Position numbers and translations under genes: made by a program. Below the pieces are notes generated by a model. That model was given only the letters and a program-made list of their open reading frames with translations. It was not told where the DNA came from and ran no database searches. From Platycnemis pennipes (taxonomy: Eukaryota > Arthropoda > Insecta > Odonata > Platycnemididae), in assembly GCA_933228895.1 (NCBI GenBank), contig CAKOGI010000045.1, forward strand, positions 1-64,000: DNA of 64,000 nucleotides. The letters are read 5' to 3'. Of this stretch, positions 21,702 to 33,479 are shown in pieces. How positions within the stretch are numbered: position 1 is the stretch's first letter; every line of letters begins with the position of its first letter.

Positions 21702-22250
21702 AATGGGGGCGTTTACTCGGAACCTAATTCGCAATTCTGTACACGAAATCGTTACAAGGAAAAGAAAAATGAATTTTAGTGAAAAATTAATCTTCTAACC
21801 ACAACCATTCACTCATAAATATAAAATTTAAATAAGCAAAAGGTGACGCCCACCCAAAAAGCTGCTGTGATAACATTGACGTCATTTTCCTCACGTCCTT
21901 GACTGCTTTTGGGGGAAGGGAAGGGAGTGGAAGGGGGTTCTCGGAAGGTCTGCTCGCACACATACTGTCGCAATTGGTCACAGATACTCGTATTGGCAGA
22001 GTTAGCTGTGCCCCCCTCCCCCATTGCGATAAGGCGAAGTAGCCTTGCGGGCTCAGTGGTGATTGGACGAAGTCGATATACGTCAGAGGTTGCACCACGC
22101 CCACTTTTTCGAAAGGGCTAAAAACATCAGGTTTTCGCCGCTTATAACTCGAGAAATAATTGATGGATCAAAAAACGGAAAAATACGGGTATTTTCATTA
22201 TACAAACTCTATCAGATTCGGCAATAAAAGATATGGTAAACGACCCCATT
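21702..22250 (+). mobile_element. MITE-like element, AATGGGGGCGTTTAC family, copy 1
   Basis: 549 bp. The left end AATGGGGGCGTTTACTCGGA and the reverse complement of the right end (AATGGGGTCGTTTACCATAT) share 14-15 bp. It is collinear over its length with 26628-27156. No TSD was identified. The interior has GTGACGCCCACC and GATTGGACGA..TCGATATACG blocks, possibly regulatory. Confidence 0.72.
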
Positions 22251-22756
22251 GTTTACACCCTCGTTAAAGGTAACGGGGCTAAAGGATTACGTTTTCATTG
22301 AGCCTATCAATGATATTCATTTTATGCTAGCTAAAAGTGCCCGCTGAAATTCAACAGAAGGGAGAAAAATTATAGATTCTCACCGTATGAAATATTCATT
22401 GAATTTTCCAAAAAGGGGCGAAGCTAAACTTATGATCTACACCTTACTCAAATTCTATTTTGGAATTCCAAAACTAATTTATGCTAATCTAAACACATAA
22501 GCAATGCCAATAATTAAATCCGGACCTTTACAAAAACGGTCTACTTACAGCTGGAAATACAAGCGTAGAAGTAAGGAAACATTTTGTCAGAACGTACTCT
22601 GGCGGAGCCTCGCGAAGTTCTAACCGAAAAAAAACCCTTCCCTCCTCCCCCGTCCTGACGCAGCCGTGACGCAGCGTTGTCAAATCACCGTCAACTCGGG
22701 ACTTAAAAAAATTTCGGCTCTGAAGTGTTACCTTTTTTTTTAAGTGACTGTACATC

Positions 22757-23135
22757 TGGTGAATGTTCCTTTACGGCAGTGAGACATGGACGATGACAGC
22801 AGCGGAGAAGAAAAGGGTGGAAGAATTCGAAATGTGGTGCTATCGAAGAATGATGAAGATGAAATGGTTCGACCGAGTGACAAATAAAGAAGTCCTAAGA
22901 AGAGTGGGAGAAAAGAGAAGTCTGCTGAAAACTATTAAAAGAAGGCGGGACAACCTAATCGGCCATATCTTAAGACATGATGGCCTGATGAAGACAATCG
23001 TCGAAGGAAAAGTGAACGGGAAAAATGGCAAAGGAAGGCCTCGTATGAGTTACATAGAACAGGTCGTAGATGAATCGAGTGGAGGGCTGCGTCAAACCAA
23101 TACTAGGATTGTTGACCCATGATGATGAATACGCA
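22757..23135 (+). pseudogene. RTE-type RT C-terminus, frame open for 119 codons
   Basis: MFLYGSETWTMTAAEKKRVE, EFEMWCYRRMMKMKWF, DRVTNKEVLRRVGEKRSLL, GHILRHDGLMKTIVEGKVNG, then GRPRMSYIEQVVD. The RT palm motif lies upstream and is absent, so this is a 5'-truncated copy. An internal deletion removes the KDVKERNYVNMKRL segment just before RRIEWRAA. The least degraded copy of this region is useful as a reference for the other fragments. Confidence 0.85.
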
Positions 23136-23144
23136 TTTAAGACC

Positions 23145-23290
23145 GGGATGAAATTTATAAGGATGACAATGAAAGGAGGGAAAGGAGGAAGGTTGGAGAG
23201 AAACCCGGCGTCGGCATTAGTCTACTCTTAAAGAAAGGCACCCAGGGGACCATGGATTAACGTCCCATCCGACGGACGTAGTACTGAACT
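23145..23290 (+). repeat. Dispersed repeat GAGAAACCCGGCGTCGGCAT
   Basis: GAAGGTTGGAGAGAAACCCG, then GCGTCGGCATTAGTCTACTC and TTAACGTCCCATCCGACGGA. The reverse complement of the first part occurs at 50100-50170, and a weak match lies near 21000-21060. It appears to be a conserved noncoding repeat. Type unknown. Confidence 0.6.
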
Positions 23291-24100
23291 CGAATATTCT
23301 CCACGAAAAATTGTAGGTAGGGAGCGGTTTACCTTGTGAATAATAATTAACAAATAATTTCAGACTTTACTTCGTGGAACTCTAGCGCTCTAAAATGGAA
23401 AGAAAAACTTGATATAGTATTATCCACTCAATTCATTACCCACACGGACCGAGGTTACGACGAATCAGCCTCATTTTGCGAACTGAGGGGAAAAATACCG
23501 CTTGAAAATTACGTCGAAACCATAAAGGATGTTCCACCGTGACTCCGCGATTCAAAATCCCGTAAAAGTGCTACGTCATTTAATGATAAATACCGATCCA
23601 GAAAAACACCTAAGTATAGGGAATATTATCTATCAGGTGATAACGCATACACAATATACATATATTGTATTTGTACGAGTATGATATTGTAAAGGGCGTT
23701 GCAGTTGCATTCTATTATTTACAAGCTCTTTTAATTTTTTTTGACTTCGGAAAATGACTGACGTGTTGTTGCCACGTTTAATTTACAAAATGAGAATACA
23801 TGCACAATCCCGATAAAATACGTATTCTAAAACACGTCAGATATTTTCTTACTCGGTTTTAAACTATTCCCTTGTAAATACAGCTCTTTGTTTTGAATTT
23901 ATTGATATTCATATTTTTGAAAATTGTTCGGCAACAATGACGCTACTACCATTTGGATGCATTGGTATTAAGTACAACATGTCAATAACCAATAAAACAT
24001 TTAAATTACATAAAAAATATAAGAAGGGCCTTGGTAAGGTATATGCCTAAATTAAGTCGATAAACAAGCTCGTAAGAACATTCCGTCACAAGTACCGTTG
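23291..24100. other. No gene recognised
   Basis: AT-rich sequence. No domain-bearing frame or repeat with a second copy was noticed. Confidence 0.45.
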
Positions 24101-24107
24101 CCAATGA

Positions 24108-24525
24108 TAACAACATACTTACTGTAGCGCCACTTTCATGTAACTAAGACTTTTCTGCTTTTTTTCGAGCAAACATTTATTAATATCAATTAAACAAGTG
24201 TGGTAAGGTGAGCACTTTAACAATGGTATATTCTACACTAATTGCGCATCTGATATTAGTTTTTCGTCACAATGACATTTCTCTTTACATTATTAATCTG
24301 CCCATTTTTTACTGCAACAGCCATGCTCTGCCCTATAGCCACGTATCAAATAGCTGATTTTCAATGTCTTTTTTCTTCAAGTATATTATGGAAAGGGCAA
24401 AATATTTTATTGCCAATCGATAGAAGGGCCAAAAGATGATGCGTCCTGAAATATTCACAACATACTGTAGCGCCACTTTCATGTTACTAAGGCTTTCCTG
24501 CTTTTTTTTCGAGCATACATGCGAA
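24108..24525. repeat. ~70-bp direct repeats flanking ~280 bp
   Basis: ACTGTAGCGCCACTTTCATG, then TTACTAAGGCTTTCCTGC-like sequence and a T run, is at 24108-24175 and again at 24455-24525. This could be a tandem duplication or terminal repeats of a very small element. Confidence 0.6.
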
Positions 24526-24807
24526 CGGGGGTGCAGAATACAGATTACCCCCGCCGCGCCGCAGGAGAGAGAGGGTGGCGTCGGGTGAGTCGGCACACGG
24601 ACGGACGTGGCGCGCGCTCTGCCTCACCTAACGACATCTGTCGAAGACCCGAGCAATTACGACGCCCCTGTGCGAGGAGGCGTCACAGAGCGGCCACGAA
24701 ACCGACGCCGCAGGCCGTCAAGGAAGTCACCGTTCGATTAATCAAAGAGACTTACTCACGTCCGCACCTCCCGTCAATTTCAATGGAATTATGTTTCCAT
24801 AAAGGGG

Positions 24808-26012
24808 TAATTTCGTGCAAGAGAAACTTAACTTTGTATTTATTTCACACTTTTATTTAAGACACCCTACCTGTTCCGCTGACAGGTGAAGAATCCAACA
24901 AATAATTGAATGCCATTAAACTCCTTGCGATCAGGAACGGTTGTGACTCTTCTCTCATTGACAAGATTCTCAAAATGAAACAAAAAAGGTTGACCACCTC
25001 ATCATCCACCAACCTTCCTCAAATTCTTCCCCCAGACAAGAAAGGACCAAGGTGCCGTTTGTAAGCAACTCCATGTCCAACAGTATTAATAGAATATTTC
25101 GTAATGTAAATTTGAGGCCATGTTTTATTCTAGAATGACCATTGGAAATTTACTTTTTAATTCTAAAGATATTTTTAATCCTTTAGACAAAAGTGTATTT
25201 GTTTAAGATGTGATCCTCAGGACTGCAATTGATTTTATATAGGTCAGACGGGTAGAAGTTTCAACATTAGGACAAAGGAACATTTTAATTATTTTATTCA
25301 TGGAGACAACAGGTCACTCTTTGCTTCTCATTATTCTGGTTTTAATCACATGTCTGATTTTAGAGTAGAGATTTTAAATGTTCATGACAAAGGTACAAAG
25401 CTGGATTTCTTACAAAATTTTGAGATTGTATTTGCTTCCAATGCTTTTGGACCAAAATTGTTAAATGAAATTGTACCCTTCAATGTATCCCCATTGTACC
25501 ATGCTGCCAAAATGTTCCTTTGTCGTAATGTTAAAACTTCTACCCGTCTGACTTATATAAAAACAATTGCAGTCCTGAGTATCACATCTTAAAACATACA
25601 CTCCACTTTTGTCTAAAGGATTAAAAACATCTTTAGAATCAAAAAGTAAATTTCCAATGGTCATTCTAGAATAAAAACAAGGCCTCAAATTCACATTACG
25701 AAATATTCTATTAATACTGTTGGACCTGGAGTTACAAAATTGTGAAATGAAATTGTACCATTCAATCTATCCCCATATTTACCATGTTCCCGTCCCACCT
25801 TTAAAAAGCATTTCCCAGTCATCCTGACCTTCAACACGTACCATCTAACCTTCCCACTCCTGCAGTTCATCCCTCTTGGAGAATATAAAAAAGGCTTGCC
25901 ACCGTGAAAATATTACAACGCCCTTGACTATGACACGGGAGTGTCGCAACCGGTAGGGTGTCTCAAATAAAAGAGTGAAAAAAACAGAAAGTTAAGTTTC
26001 TCTTACACTATT
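24808..26012. mobile_element. Second Penelope-like region, two convergent GIY-YIG fragments
   Basis: Outer blocks at 24808-24880 and 25935-26010 are inverted copies (AGAGAAACTTAACTTT, TTTATT..AGACACCCTACC). Inside, a plus copy (25080-25505) encodes DFRVEILNVHDKGTKLDFLQ after a degraded nuclease core. A minus copy (25694-25510) encodes KSGVYVLRC followed by CFYISQTGRSF. This is a different lineage from the element at 647-3136. The RT domain is missing. Confidence 0.75.
25461..25694 (-). pseudogene. GIY-YIG domain fragment of a Penelope-like element
   Basis: The 78-codon frame contains TIGNLLFDSKDVF, SGVYVLRCDTQDC and FYISQTGRSFN, with the YIG changed to YIS, and the C-terminal remainder replaced. 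It is the mirror of the plus-strand fragment at 25117-25280, whose frame has stops. Nuclease activity is unlikely. Confidence 0.75.
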
Positions 26013-26627
26013 TAAATTTTTCACAAAGTATCGCCTTATACAATTCAATTTATAGGGGCAATTTCGCTTGGAGATGTCTGCGGTGCTCTTCCCGAAAGCG
26101 ATAGCGAAAGCCTTTTGCGGAGGGAAAAAATTCTCCGCCAACAGTATGGAATAGCAGCGGATGTAAGGAACCCATTTCGATTTTCGACATCGTTAGGTTT
26201 CGGTCGATACCGGCGTGACTGTTTGTTCTATCTCGCGCCCATCTCCGGAAGATCTCGCCAACGATTTCATTTCAGACAAAAGTAAACCGAATATTTTATT
26301 ACACGATGAAAAGTCTGGCGACGAACGAAGGGCACCTTGAACCGTCCAAATTCTCACCGCTGCAGACGGTACTCTCAACAATGGAGCCTTCAATTCACGT
26401 CTTCGACTCCCACATCACTCTCGGAATCGTGGATTGACGAAAAATACTAAACAGACATTCCGTAAAACAATTCCCTACCTCGACTTCTCAAAAGAAAATA
26501 TTAGTAGCGAGAGTTCCTATTACTCTATTCGCACCACGTTTTCTGAAAGGCATTACCATTCATGCGTATTCCGACGGAAGCAATATAATGCACCTGCAAA
26601 CTGAGATGGAAACTATTGCTGAAAATG
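26013..26627. other. No gene recognised
   Basis: Short frames only. No repeat partner noticed. Confidence 0.4.
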
Positions 26628-27156
26628 AATGGGGGCGTTTACTCGGAACCGAAATCGCAATTTTGTACACGAAATCGTTAGATGGAAACGAAAAAAGAAT
26701 TTTACTGACAAAATTAATCTTCTAACCACGACCATTCGCTCATAAATAAAAAATTAAAATAAGCAAAAGGTGACGCCCACCGAAAAAGCCGCTGTGATAA
26801 CATTGACGTCATTTCCCTCGACTGCTCTTAGGGGAAGGAAAGGGAGTGGAGGGGGGTTCTCGGAAGTTCTACTCGCACAAATCCTGTCGCAATCGCGCCA
26901 ATTGGGAGAGTCAGCTGTGTCCCCCCCCCCATTGCGATACAGCAAAGTAGCTTCGCGGGCTCGGTTGTGATTGGACGAATTCGATATACGTCAGAGGTTG
27001 CACCACGCCCACTTTGCCGAAGGGTTATAAACACGTTTTTCGCCGCTTATAACTCGAGAAATAATTGACGGATCAAAAAACGGAAAAATACGGATCATTT
27101 TATTTTACAAACTCTATCATATTCGGCAATAAAAAAGTATGGTAAACGACCCCATT
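26628..27156 (+). mobile_element. MITE-like element, AATGGGGGCGTTTAC family, copy 2
   Basis: 529 bp, same orientation and layout as 21702-22250, with scattered substitutions and a few small indels. Ends are AATGGGGGCGTTTACTCGGA and ...GGTAAACGACCCCATT. It is followed within 700 bp by the transposase gene, but nothing shows that the two are linked. Confidence 0.72.
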
Positions 27157-27845
27157 GCTATCACTACCAACTCTGGACTAGAATGTTCACAGGTAGAGTC
27201 CGATTGAAAGTTGGTGGCACCTGCGCAGAAGCTCAAATTCGACATGGGCGAGTCCATTGTGACGGACTCGAGCTCGGAGGGGGTGCGGGTGAAAGTGGTC
27301 ATTCTCTCCCGGGCATTGTCTCAGACCACGTGAGTTCGCTGCCAACCAAACTGCTTTTGCTTCATCTTCATTTTCAGTATTTAGTTATTTTAGTCATCAT
27401 AGGACATAGATAACTTAGATAGGTTATTATAAGGTTAGTTATTTTATATTTTGTCACTCTTAGCATAGGGATAGGATTGATTATTGTAATTTAGTCGTTA
27501 TGTTCAATTTGTTCATTAGTTTCTTAGTCCGATAATTCATTCATAATATCGTTTCTTGGTGTTACATTGGTTAGTTATCTTAGCTGTTTTGTTTTCAGTA
27601 GTTCGTACTTCAAGTTTAATATTGCATACTTTGTTTCTTTCAATTACCGATTGCTGAATACTTAAATTAGCTTTGCATTTTTGTACTTTTAGTCATATAT
27701 TTTATTAGTTTATCATTCTAGATTAAATAGTAGGTTAGAACAGATATAGCATAGGTAATTAGATAGATTTATTGTTTATAGCATAGGGTCATCGTTTATC
27801 GTAAGGTCATCGTTGCTTTGTTTCGAGGGTGTTTTGTTTTTCGTG

Positions 27846-29311
27846 ATGGAAAACGCGAAATCCAAAGTAGGGGGTGGGAAGATTCTCCACAGTCAGGCGC
27901 GAGAAATTATCCATAGTGTGCTGAATTTTATGAAGAGCGAAGCAGAAGAGGGGTTGCAAATCCCTCTGAAAAGCGTTTATGATCGTGTGGCCGCCGCAAC
28001 CGGCGTTTCTAAACGCAGCTTGATACGGATTGCTAACGAGGGAGCAGCAATTGCCAGTGGATCTAAGTGGAGTTTGTCTCTCCGAAAAAGAAGAAGCCTC
28101 AAAAGAGCCCAAAGTCTACTGTGGACGATTTGGATGTTCAGGTGATAAGAAGAACGGTGCATAATTTCCATACTGTGGAAAAAAGGCATCCCACACTCCA
28201 GGCTTTGTTACCGGTTATTACAGAACAGACCGGTTTCAATGGAAAATTGAGTTCTCTCCGTGTACTCATGAAAAGTATTGGCTTCAAGTAAGTAAAATTA
28301 TCAGAAATGATTTTTCAAATGCATGTTTACTTGGTCTAACTATTTAATGGTCATGTTTTCCCCACAGATGGAAAAAAACATCTGATAACAAGGCAATTTT
28401 AAGTGAAAAGGATGATATTCGCTTGAAGAGGATGGCATATCTGCGGAACATCATGAAATTCAGAGAAGAAGGGCGACCCATAGTATTTACCGATGAAACT
28501 TACGTCCACTCATCCAACACCACGCCCTTCCAGTGGACGAGTGGAGATGCACATGGGCTGAGAGCACCTGTATCTAAGGGACAGAGATTAATTATCGTTC
28601 ATTCTGGTTAGTATAGGAAGTAATTTTTAAACTGACATAGATGACTCATTACTGACCCTGAAATATGCTTCGTAGACTTTATGTTTATAAAAAGCTATCA
28701 TTTTTACAGGTGGAGAAATGGGATTCATTCCAGGAGCTCTACTAGTATTTAAATCAGGCCTGAAAACGGGGGATTATCACGGTGACATAAATCATGAAAA
28801 CTATTTTAAGTGGCTAAGAAATCATCTCATCCCAAACCTGCCGTATAACTCTGTGGTTGTGTTGGACAACGCGTCGTATCACAATATACAACAGAATCGT
28901 AGTCCGAGCATGAGTGCTAAGAAGGATGCCATGAAGGCGTGGCTGGACAACAGAGGGGTGGAATACTCAGCGAAGGATACAAAGATTGAGTTATTTGAAA
29001 AAAATAAAAGAAAAAGGGGGTCTGTGATATACCAGGTGGACAGTATTCTGGCTGAATATGGACATTCGACAGTTAGGTTGCCTCCCTACCATCCGGAGCT
29101 CAACCCGATTGAAAAGATATGGGGAATTTTAAAAAATTGGGTGGCAATGCACAACGTTTCCTTTAAATTGGACGATGTGAAAGTTCTGGTTCAGGAAAAA
29201 AGTGCTGCAATTGGTAAGGACGAGTGTTGCAAAGTGTATGAAAAGGTGAAAGAGGTGGAAAACAATTATATAAGCAATGAAATGGTGCGTGATGAAGTCG
29301 AGAACTTTTAA
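27846..29311 (+). CDS. Three-exon IS630/Tc1-type DDE transposase, one frameshift
   Basis: Exons 27846-28287, 28368-28606 and 28710-29311. The introns (80 and 103 bp) have GTAAGT and GTTAGT donors and pyrimidine-AG acceptors, and joining them keeps the frame. Exon 1 encodes a helix-turn-helix region (HSQAREIIHSVLNFM, KSVYDRVAAATGVSKRSLIR). The triad is visible: D in VFTDETYVH, D in VVLDNASYH and E in LNPIEKIWG. By my count 81 residues lie between the second D and the E, far above the 34-41 of mariner/Tc1 and close to the DD82E (Sailor) arrangement. A single-base loss near 28066 breaks exon 1, with SGSK followed by EFVSPKKKK in another frame. No TIRs were found. It could be a recently dead transposon or a sequencing error in a live or domesticated gene. 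Confidence 0.82.
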
Positions 29312-29349
29312 TTACTTTGTCAGAGACTGAATATGAGAGTTTTTCCGAT

Positions 29350-29880
29350 TCCGAAAGTGATTATTAACCCCCCGACGGTCGCGCGTATGTAGGAGATACA
29401 CACGAGGTGAATTCGGTCTAAAATTGTATAACATTCTATTCATTCCAGATTCCATTGCTTTACTTATATCTTATTCTGACGATCAGTGAGTCGTCACTGT
29501 TCTTCCTCGGGTCAACTTCGTATTTCTGACATACACGCGACCATTCCGATATTTAAAATTCCAGCCATGACCTTCATAGTTTCTTCCCTCGTTTACTTGC
29601 TTACATTACGTTCTTTTATAAAATAAATGCAACTGTTATTTATGTAATGTGTATTTATTAACCATATTCTGATTTTTTCAAACTTTTAGTCCCTGCACTT
29701 CTCCAAATTTGACATTCGCGAGAACAAGAATTAACTTGTAGGAGATCAGTGGTGGGCCGACTAGTGTACTGGCTTCCCACGGCTAAGGCTGGGGACATTG
29801 TAATAAATGTTACTATGAAAATAAAAATTGCGGGCTAAGAGCGCGCTTGCTACTATGAAAAAATTCTCTTGTGTTGGCTA
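29350..29880. other. No gene recognised
   Basis: Downstream flank of the transposase gene. GTCGCGCGTATG (29370) and a CATACACGCGAC-like mirror (29531) may be a weak inverted pair. No other structure was seen. Confidence 0.35.
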
Positions 29881-29894
29881 CACTGAGACCCAGC

Positions 29895-30010
29895 CTTCCC
29901 CTACTCATGGTGTTTTCAAGTCTGTTTCCGCACTAATAGGCGCTTCAGACCGGGAGGAAAGGTATAAGGATAGGGATGGAAGGGATAGAAGGGATAGGTA
30001 TATGTGGTCT
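29895..30010 (-). repeat. Dispersed TCTGAAGCGCC...GCGGAAACAGA repeat, minus-strand copy
   Basis: CATGGTGTTTTCAAGTCTGT, then TTCCGCACTAATAGGCGCTT and a GA-rich tail: the reverse complement of the repeats at 13885 and 49840, again with CCCATG as boundary. Confidence 0.75.
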
Positions 30011-31245
30011 GCCTCGTCCATCTCGCCTTCCCCTACGCTCCCGAGCGGAGGGGTATATACTTGCCTTCCCCTCCAAACTACCGCCCCCAAAGGCACCTTC
30101 CCCTCCACTCGCTGTCGTTCCGCGCATTTAGGTGCCAGGAGCTTTCAATCGGACTCCTAACTGATAATTGGAGAAAATACAAAGAGAAATGAATGAAATT
30201 TGAGCCAGTGTGGGACGGTGTGCATATATATAGTCGAAAATATTCTCATTTTTACAGAAAATTACAGTTGTAATTTACAAAAATAATAATTAAACTGTCC
30301 GACGAGGCACAGTAGAGAGGAAATGCAATTGATGAAGAGCTCGTTTTGAAAAGCTTGACCGTCACACGAGAGAACGACGTGGTGTGCTGGGGGACACCAC
30401 CAGGGGGGATGGGGTGCGAACACCGCGTGCGCGGGACAGTCACCCCCATGGGCGGGAAACGTAGACGTTCCCCCCCTCAGAGGGCGGGGGGCGGAGGGGG
30501 TGGGAGACACCGGGGGAAGCCACAGTAAGGTGCATTGTGGGGGACTCCTCTCGTGCTCATCACGTGACATGGTCACACAAACAAAGGAGACAAGACGACG
30601 TGGAGAGAGGAAGTGAACCTTGCATTTCCTCATCTCTTTCCATCAATATATCAACGGCCCACTGGTCGCCGATCAGTGAGCCGTTACCGCCCCTGGGGGC
30701 CTATTCCGTAAAGTCGAAAGAATTTCGGCTCATATGGAGAGTCGTGGGTCACCGGGACGAACGATTCGCGAACATCGTTCACCGCCGTAATAACAGTTGA
30801 CTGTTTATAGAGCGTTGTGTCTATCCAGTGCGCCATTATTACAATGGAGGGAACAAGCTGAGGTAATTAACAATAGTTAATCAACATGACTTACTGTTGA
30901 TGTTTGTAATCAATCTATTCGCTTTCAAATGTAACAATATAGGCTGGTATGGATTAAAGGCGGATTTATTAATAAATTGAAACTTTTGAAAGTTGAAAGT
31001 GATTACTCCTTTGGAATTAAATCACGAAATGTTTTGGTTTTATCAATTGATTGTGTCGACAGCTTCTGTAATGATAATGTTTTCTCGAGTGAATCATTAC
31101 ATCCTCGTGCATACATTCCTCCGCCCGCCTTTGTTTCTATTTAAATAGTACGTAGATTTGGACTGGATGATATCAGAGTAGCAGATAACAAATATACAAC
31201 AACCGCACAATATCCTGCGATAATATACGCGTCCGAAGACCAAAG
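30011..31245. repeat. GC-rich and low-information sequence with one repeat block
   Basis: 30380-30530 is G-rich (GGGCGGGGGGCGGAGGGGGT) with quadruplex potential. 30700-30790 repeats 19850-19935. The remainder is AT-rich with no recognised coding region. Confidence 0.45.
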
Positions 31246-31249
31246 GACG

Positions 31250-31310
31250 TCTACATATACATATACCCTGCAAGCCACCATAAAGGTGTGTGGCAGGGGG
31301 GAGATAGCCA
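31250..31310 (-). mobile_element. 3' tail of a CR1/Jockey-type LINE
   Basis: Only the hairpin CCCTGCCACACACC...TTGCAGGGTAT and a TGTATATGTAGA tail remain on the minus strand. The body is absent. Confidence 0.8.
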
Positions 31311-31704
31311 CACAGGGGGGACGTCCATACAATGTCAGAACTTGTCGGTAGAACACAACCACACAAAGAAAGGTACTCATACGCGCGTGTTCATGAATCT
31401 GCCACACACGTATGACTTCTCGCAGGAACACGGAACTTTGTACACTTTGCCACTTTGTAATATTGCCCCTGCAGTAGCATTAAAATCTTACGTAGAAGTT
31501 TTACACGAATAAAAAATCTATATGTCTAGTCTATCTGACAATATTTAATCAACGGAAAACAAAGACATTGCATGGCGACATTTGAAAGAAAAACAAATAG
31601 TTTTATATACTTCTAACTGTATACGCGGCAAGGAAACGGAGACATGAAAGATTTAATCATTATCTAGAATTAGATGCATTCTCACCCCGTCTCCCGCGCG
31701 ATAA

Positions 31705-31955
31705 ATATCAATAAGTCGTCTGCTACAATCGCTGCTTCTATAGGTGCCCACCGCGATAGCAGCGCCTGCTCACCAGAAAATATTTTGCGACGGATTATGA
31801 ACGAAATGATCCGCAAAATGATCCGACTCCGTCGCCTTGAGCCGGGGCGACCGTCACGCCATCAAGGGAGAACGGTTTGTATTACGAACTATGACGTGTT
31901 TTCCATATATGGGTATAGTTGTGACGTCGGAATCTCGAATTCGAGTTTACAGAAT
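31705..31955. repeat. Second copy of the repeat at 20000-20235
   Basis: Shared blocks are CGTCTGCTACAATCGCTGC, GATCCGCAAAATGATCCGA, ACGAACTATGACGT and GGGTATAGTTGTGACGT, in the same order and orientation. Confidence 0.65.
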
Positions 31956-33479
31956 TGGGCCCCAGTTCCTCAACTGTCCGCCTGCATTGCGTATTTAAAT
32001 TGATGAAAATAGAGGGAAGTTGAGGTTGAAGTAACGGAGAAGCGTCCTGCATTTTCTGTCGCTCCGCCACTCGGGAGTGAAGACGGCACTTCTTCTCGAC
32101 ACTCTTCGAAGAGCAGTATCTCGTTACCGCCGCGAAGGTTACGTAATGCGAAATTCAGAAGAAAAACTCAACGAGGACCCGTTACTGTCAAGGAGCTGAA
32201 GAGTTTCCATCCACGGAAACACTTAACATCCACAATTTTACCTGCATTAACATAACGGACTCTCGAAGAATGAAAACACACTTGGTCGGAAAACTTGCAG
32301 CTTAAGATATTCATGAGGTTTCAAGTCAAATATACTTATGTATTCCGATTGTAATATCACAGGAAATCGACGACCCAGTACTAATCCCAGTTCGTTACTT
32401 TTCAAACGACTACTTAAGAGTCTATCTGTCTGTGATTTCATATTCTATGGTAGAATACACGAAATTCATTGAGTTCCGAATGCTTTTGCCAAGCCGATGC
32501 TTACGAAACTATTATTTAATAATAAATCCTGAGATTAGAAGAGCAAGAAATTCCAATTATTTACTTAGCAAAATATGAAAAGAAAAATCACAACTGTAGG
32601 TTGAGTCGTGCAACATAAATCCATGCTTGCGATGATTACAAGCACGTAGATATGCATTCAAATACGATCCGCGACACCAATCAATCACATATCACATATC
32701 GGATATTCAATCAAGTAATTTTGTGCAGCAGACTCTATTATTTCATACCCAACTAGTAAAATGATGCTTGCAACTTTCAAGATGGGGGAGTCAATTGTGT
32801 CATCCGTTTTACAACATGATCATTGAATATGTTATTATTTAACGCATAAGAACAGTCTTTAAGGCGCGTGCAATAATCAAGCAAACTAAATAATTATGGT
32901 ACTCGGATATTGAATGCCCAAAGGATATTTATGTTTATACTATTGTACCTGAAAAGCATTATAAGTATCATTAATTATTGCAAAGCATGAGGGGGAAGGA
33001 AGTATGTCTTCAAGAGTCATTAAAATACACGTCGAGTAAGTTAATTAACGTGCACGAATCTATCTATACATTAATTTGTCCGTCAGTCAGTCATTCTGTA
33101 TCCGTTTTGTATTCTTCTCTCCCAAGTTTTGAGCTAAACGATGAGGTTTGGTGCGCTGAGTGTGGATTCTCTGTCTGTATGATTTGGTAGTAGTTTTGGA
33201 TTAGAAGCAGTTTGTGGTACAGAGAAAAATGCAAGAAACGTGGTATTTGAGAGAAGGAGAAAACATAGAATGAAAATATGGTGTAGAAAAAAGTACGAAA
33301 TCATATAGGATAATTAGAGTGGGACACAGTTCTCTGTTTATAAAGTAGCCATTCTCTCTGCATACGAAATGCTTATGAAAAGTTGGTTCACAAAAGTGTA
33401 AAAAAAATATATAAACTACTTTGAGTAGTGAAGCTGCCGTAACTGTCTGCCTGAAGCACAAGCACTACTGCCACCTATT
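31956..33479. other. No gene recognised
   Basis: AT-rich sequence with short frames lacking any recognisable domain. No repeat partner noticed. Confidence 0.4.
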
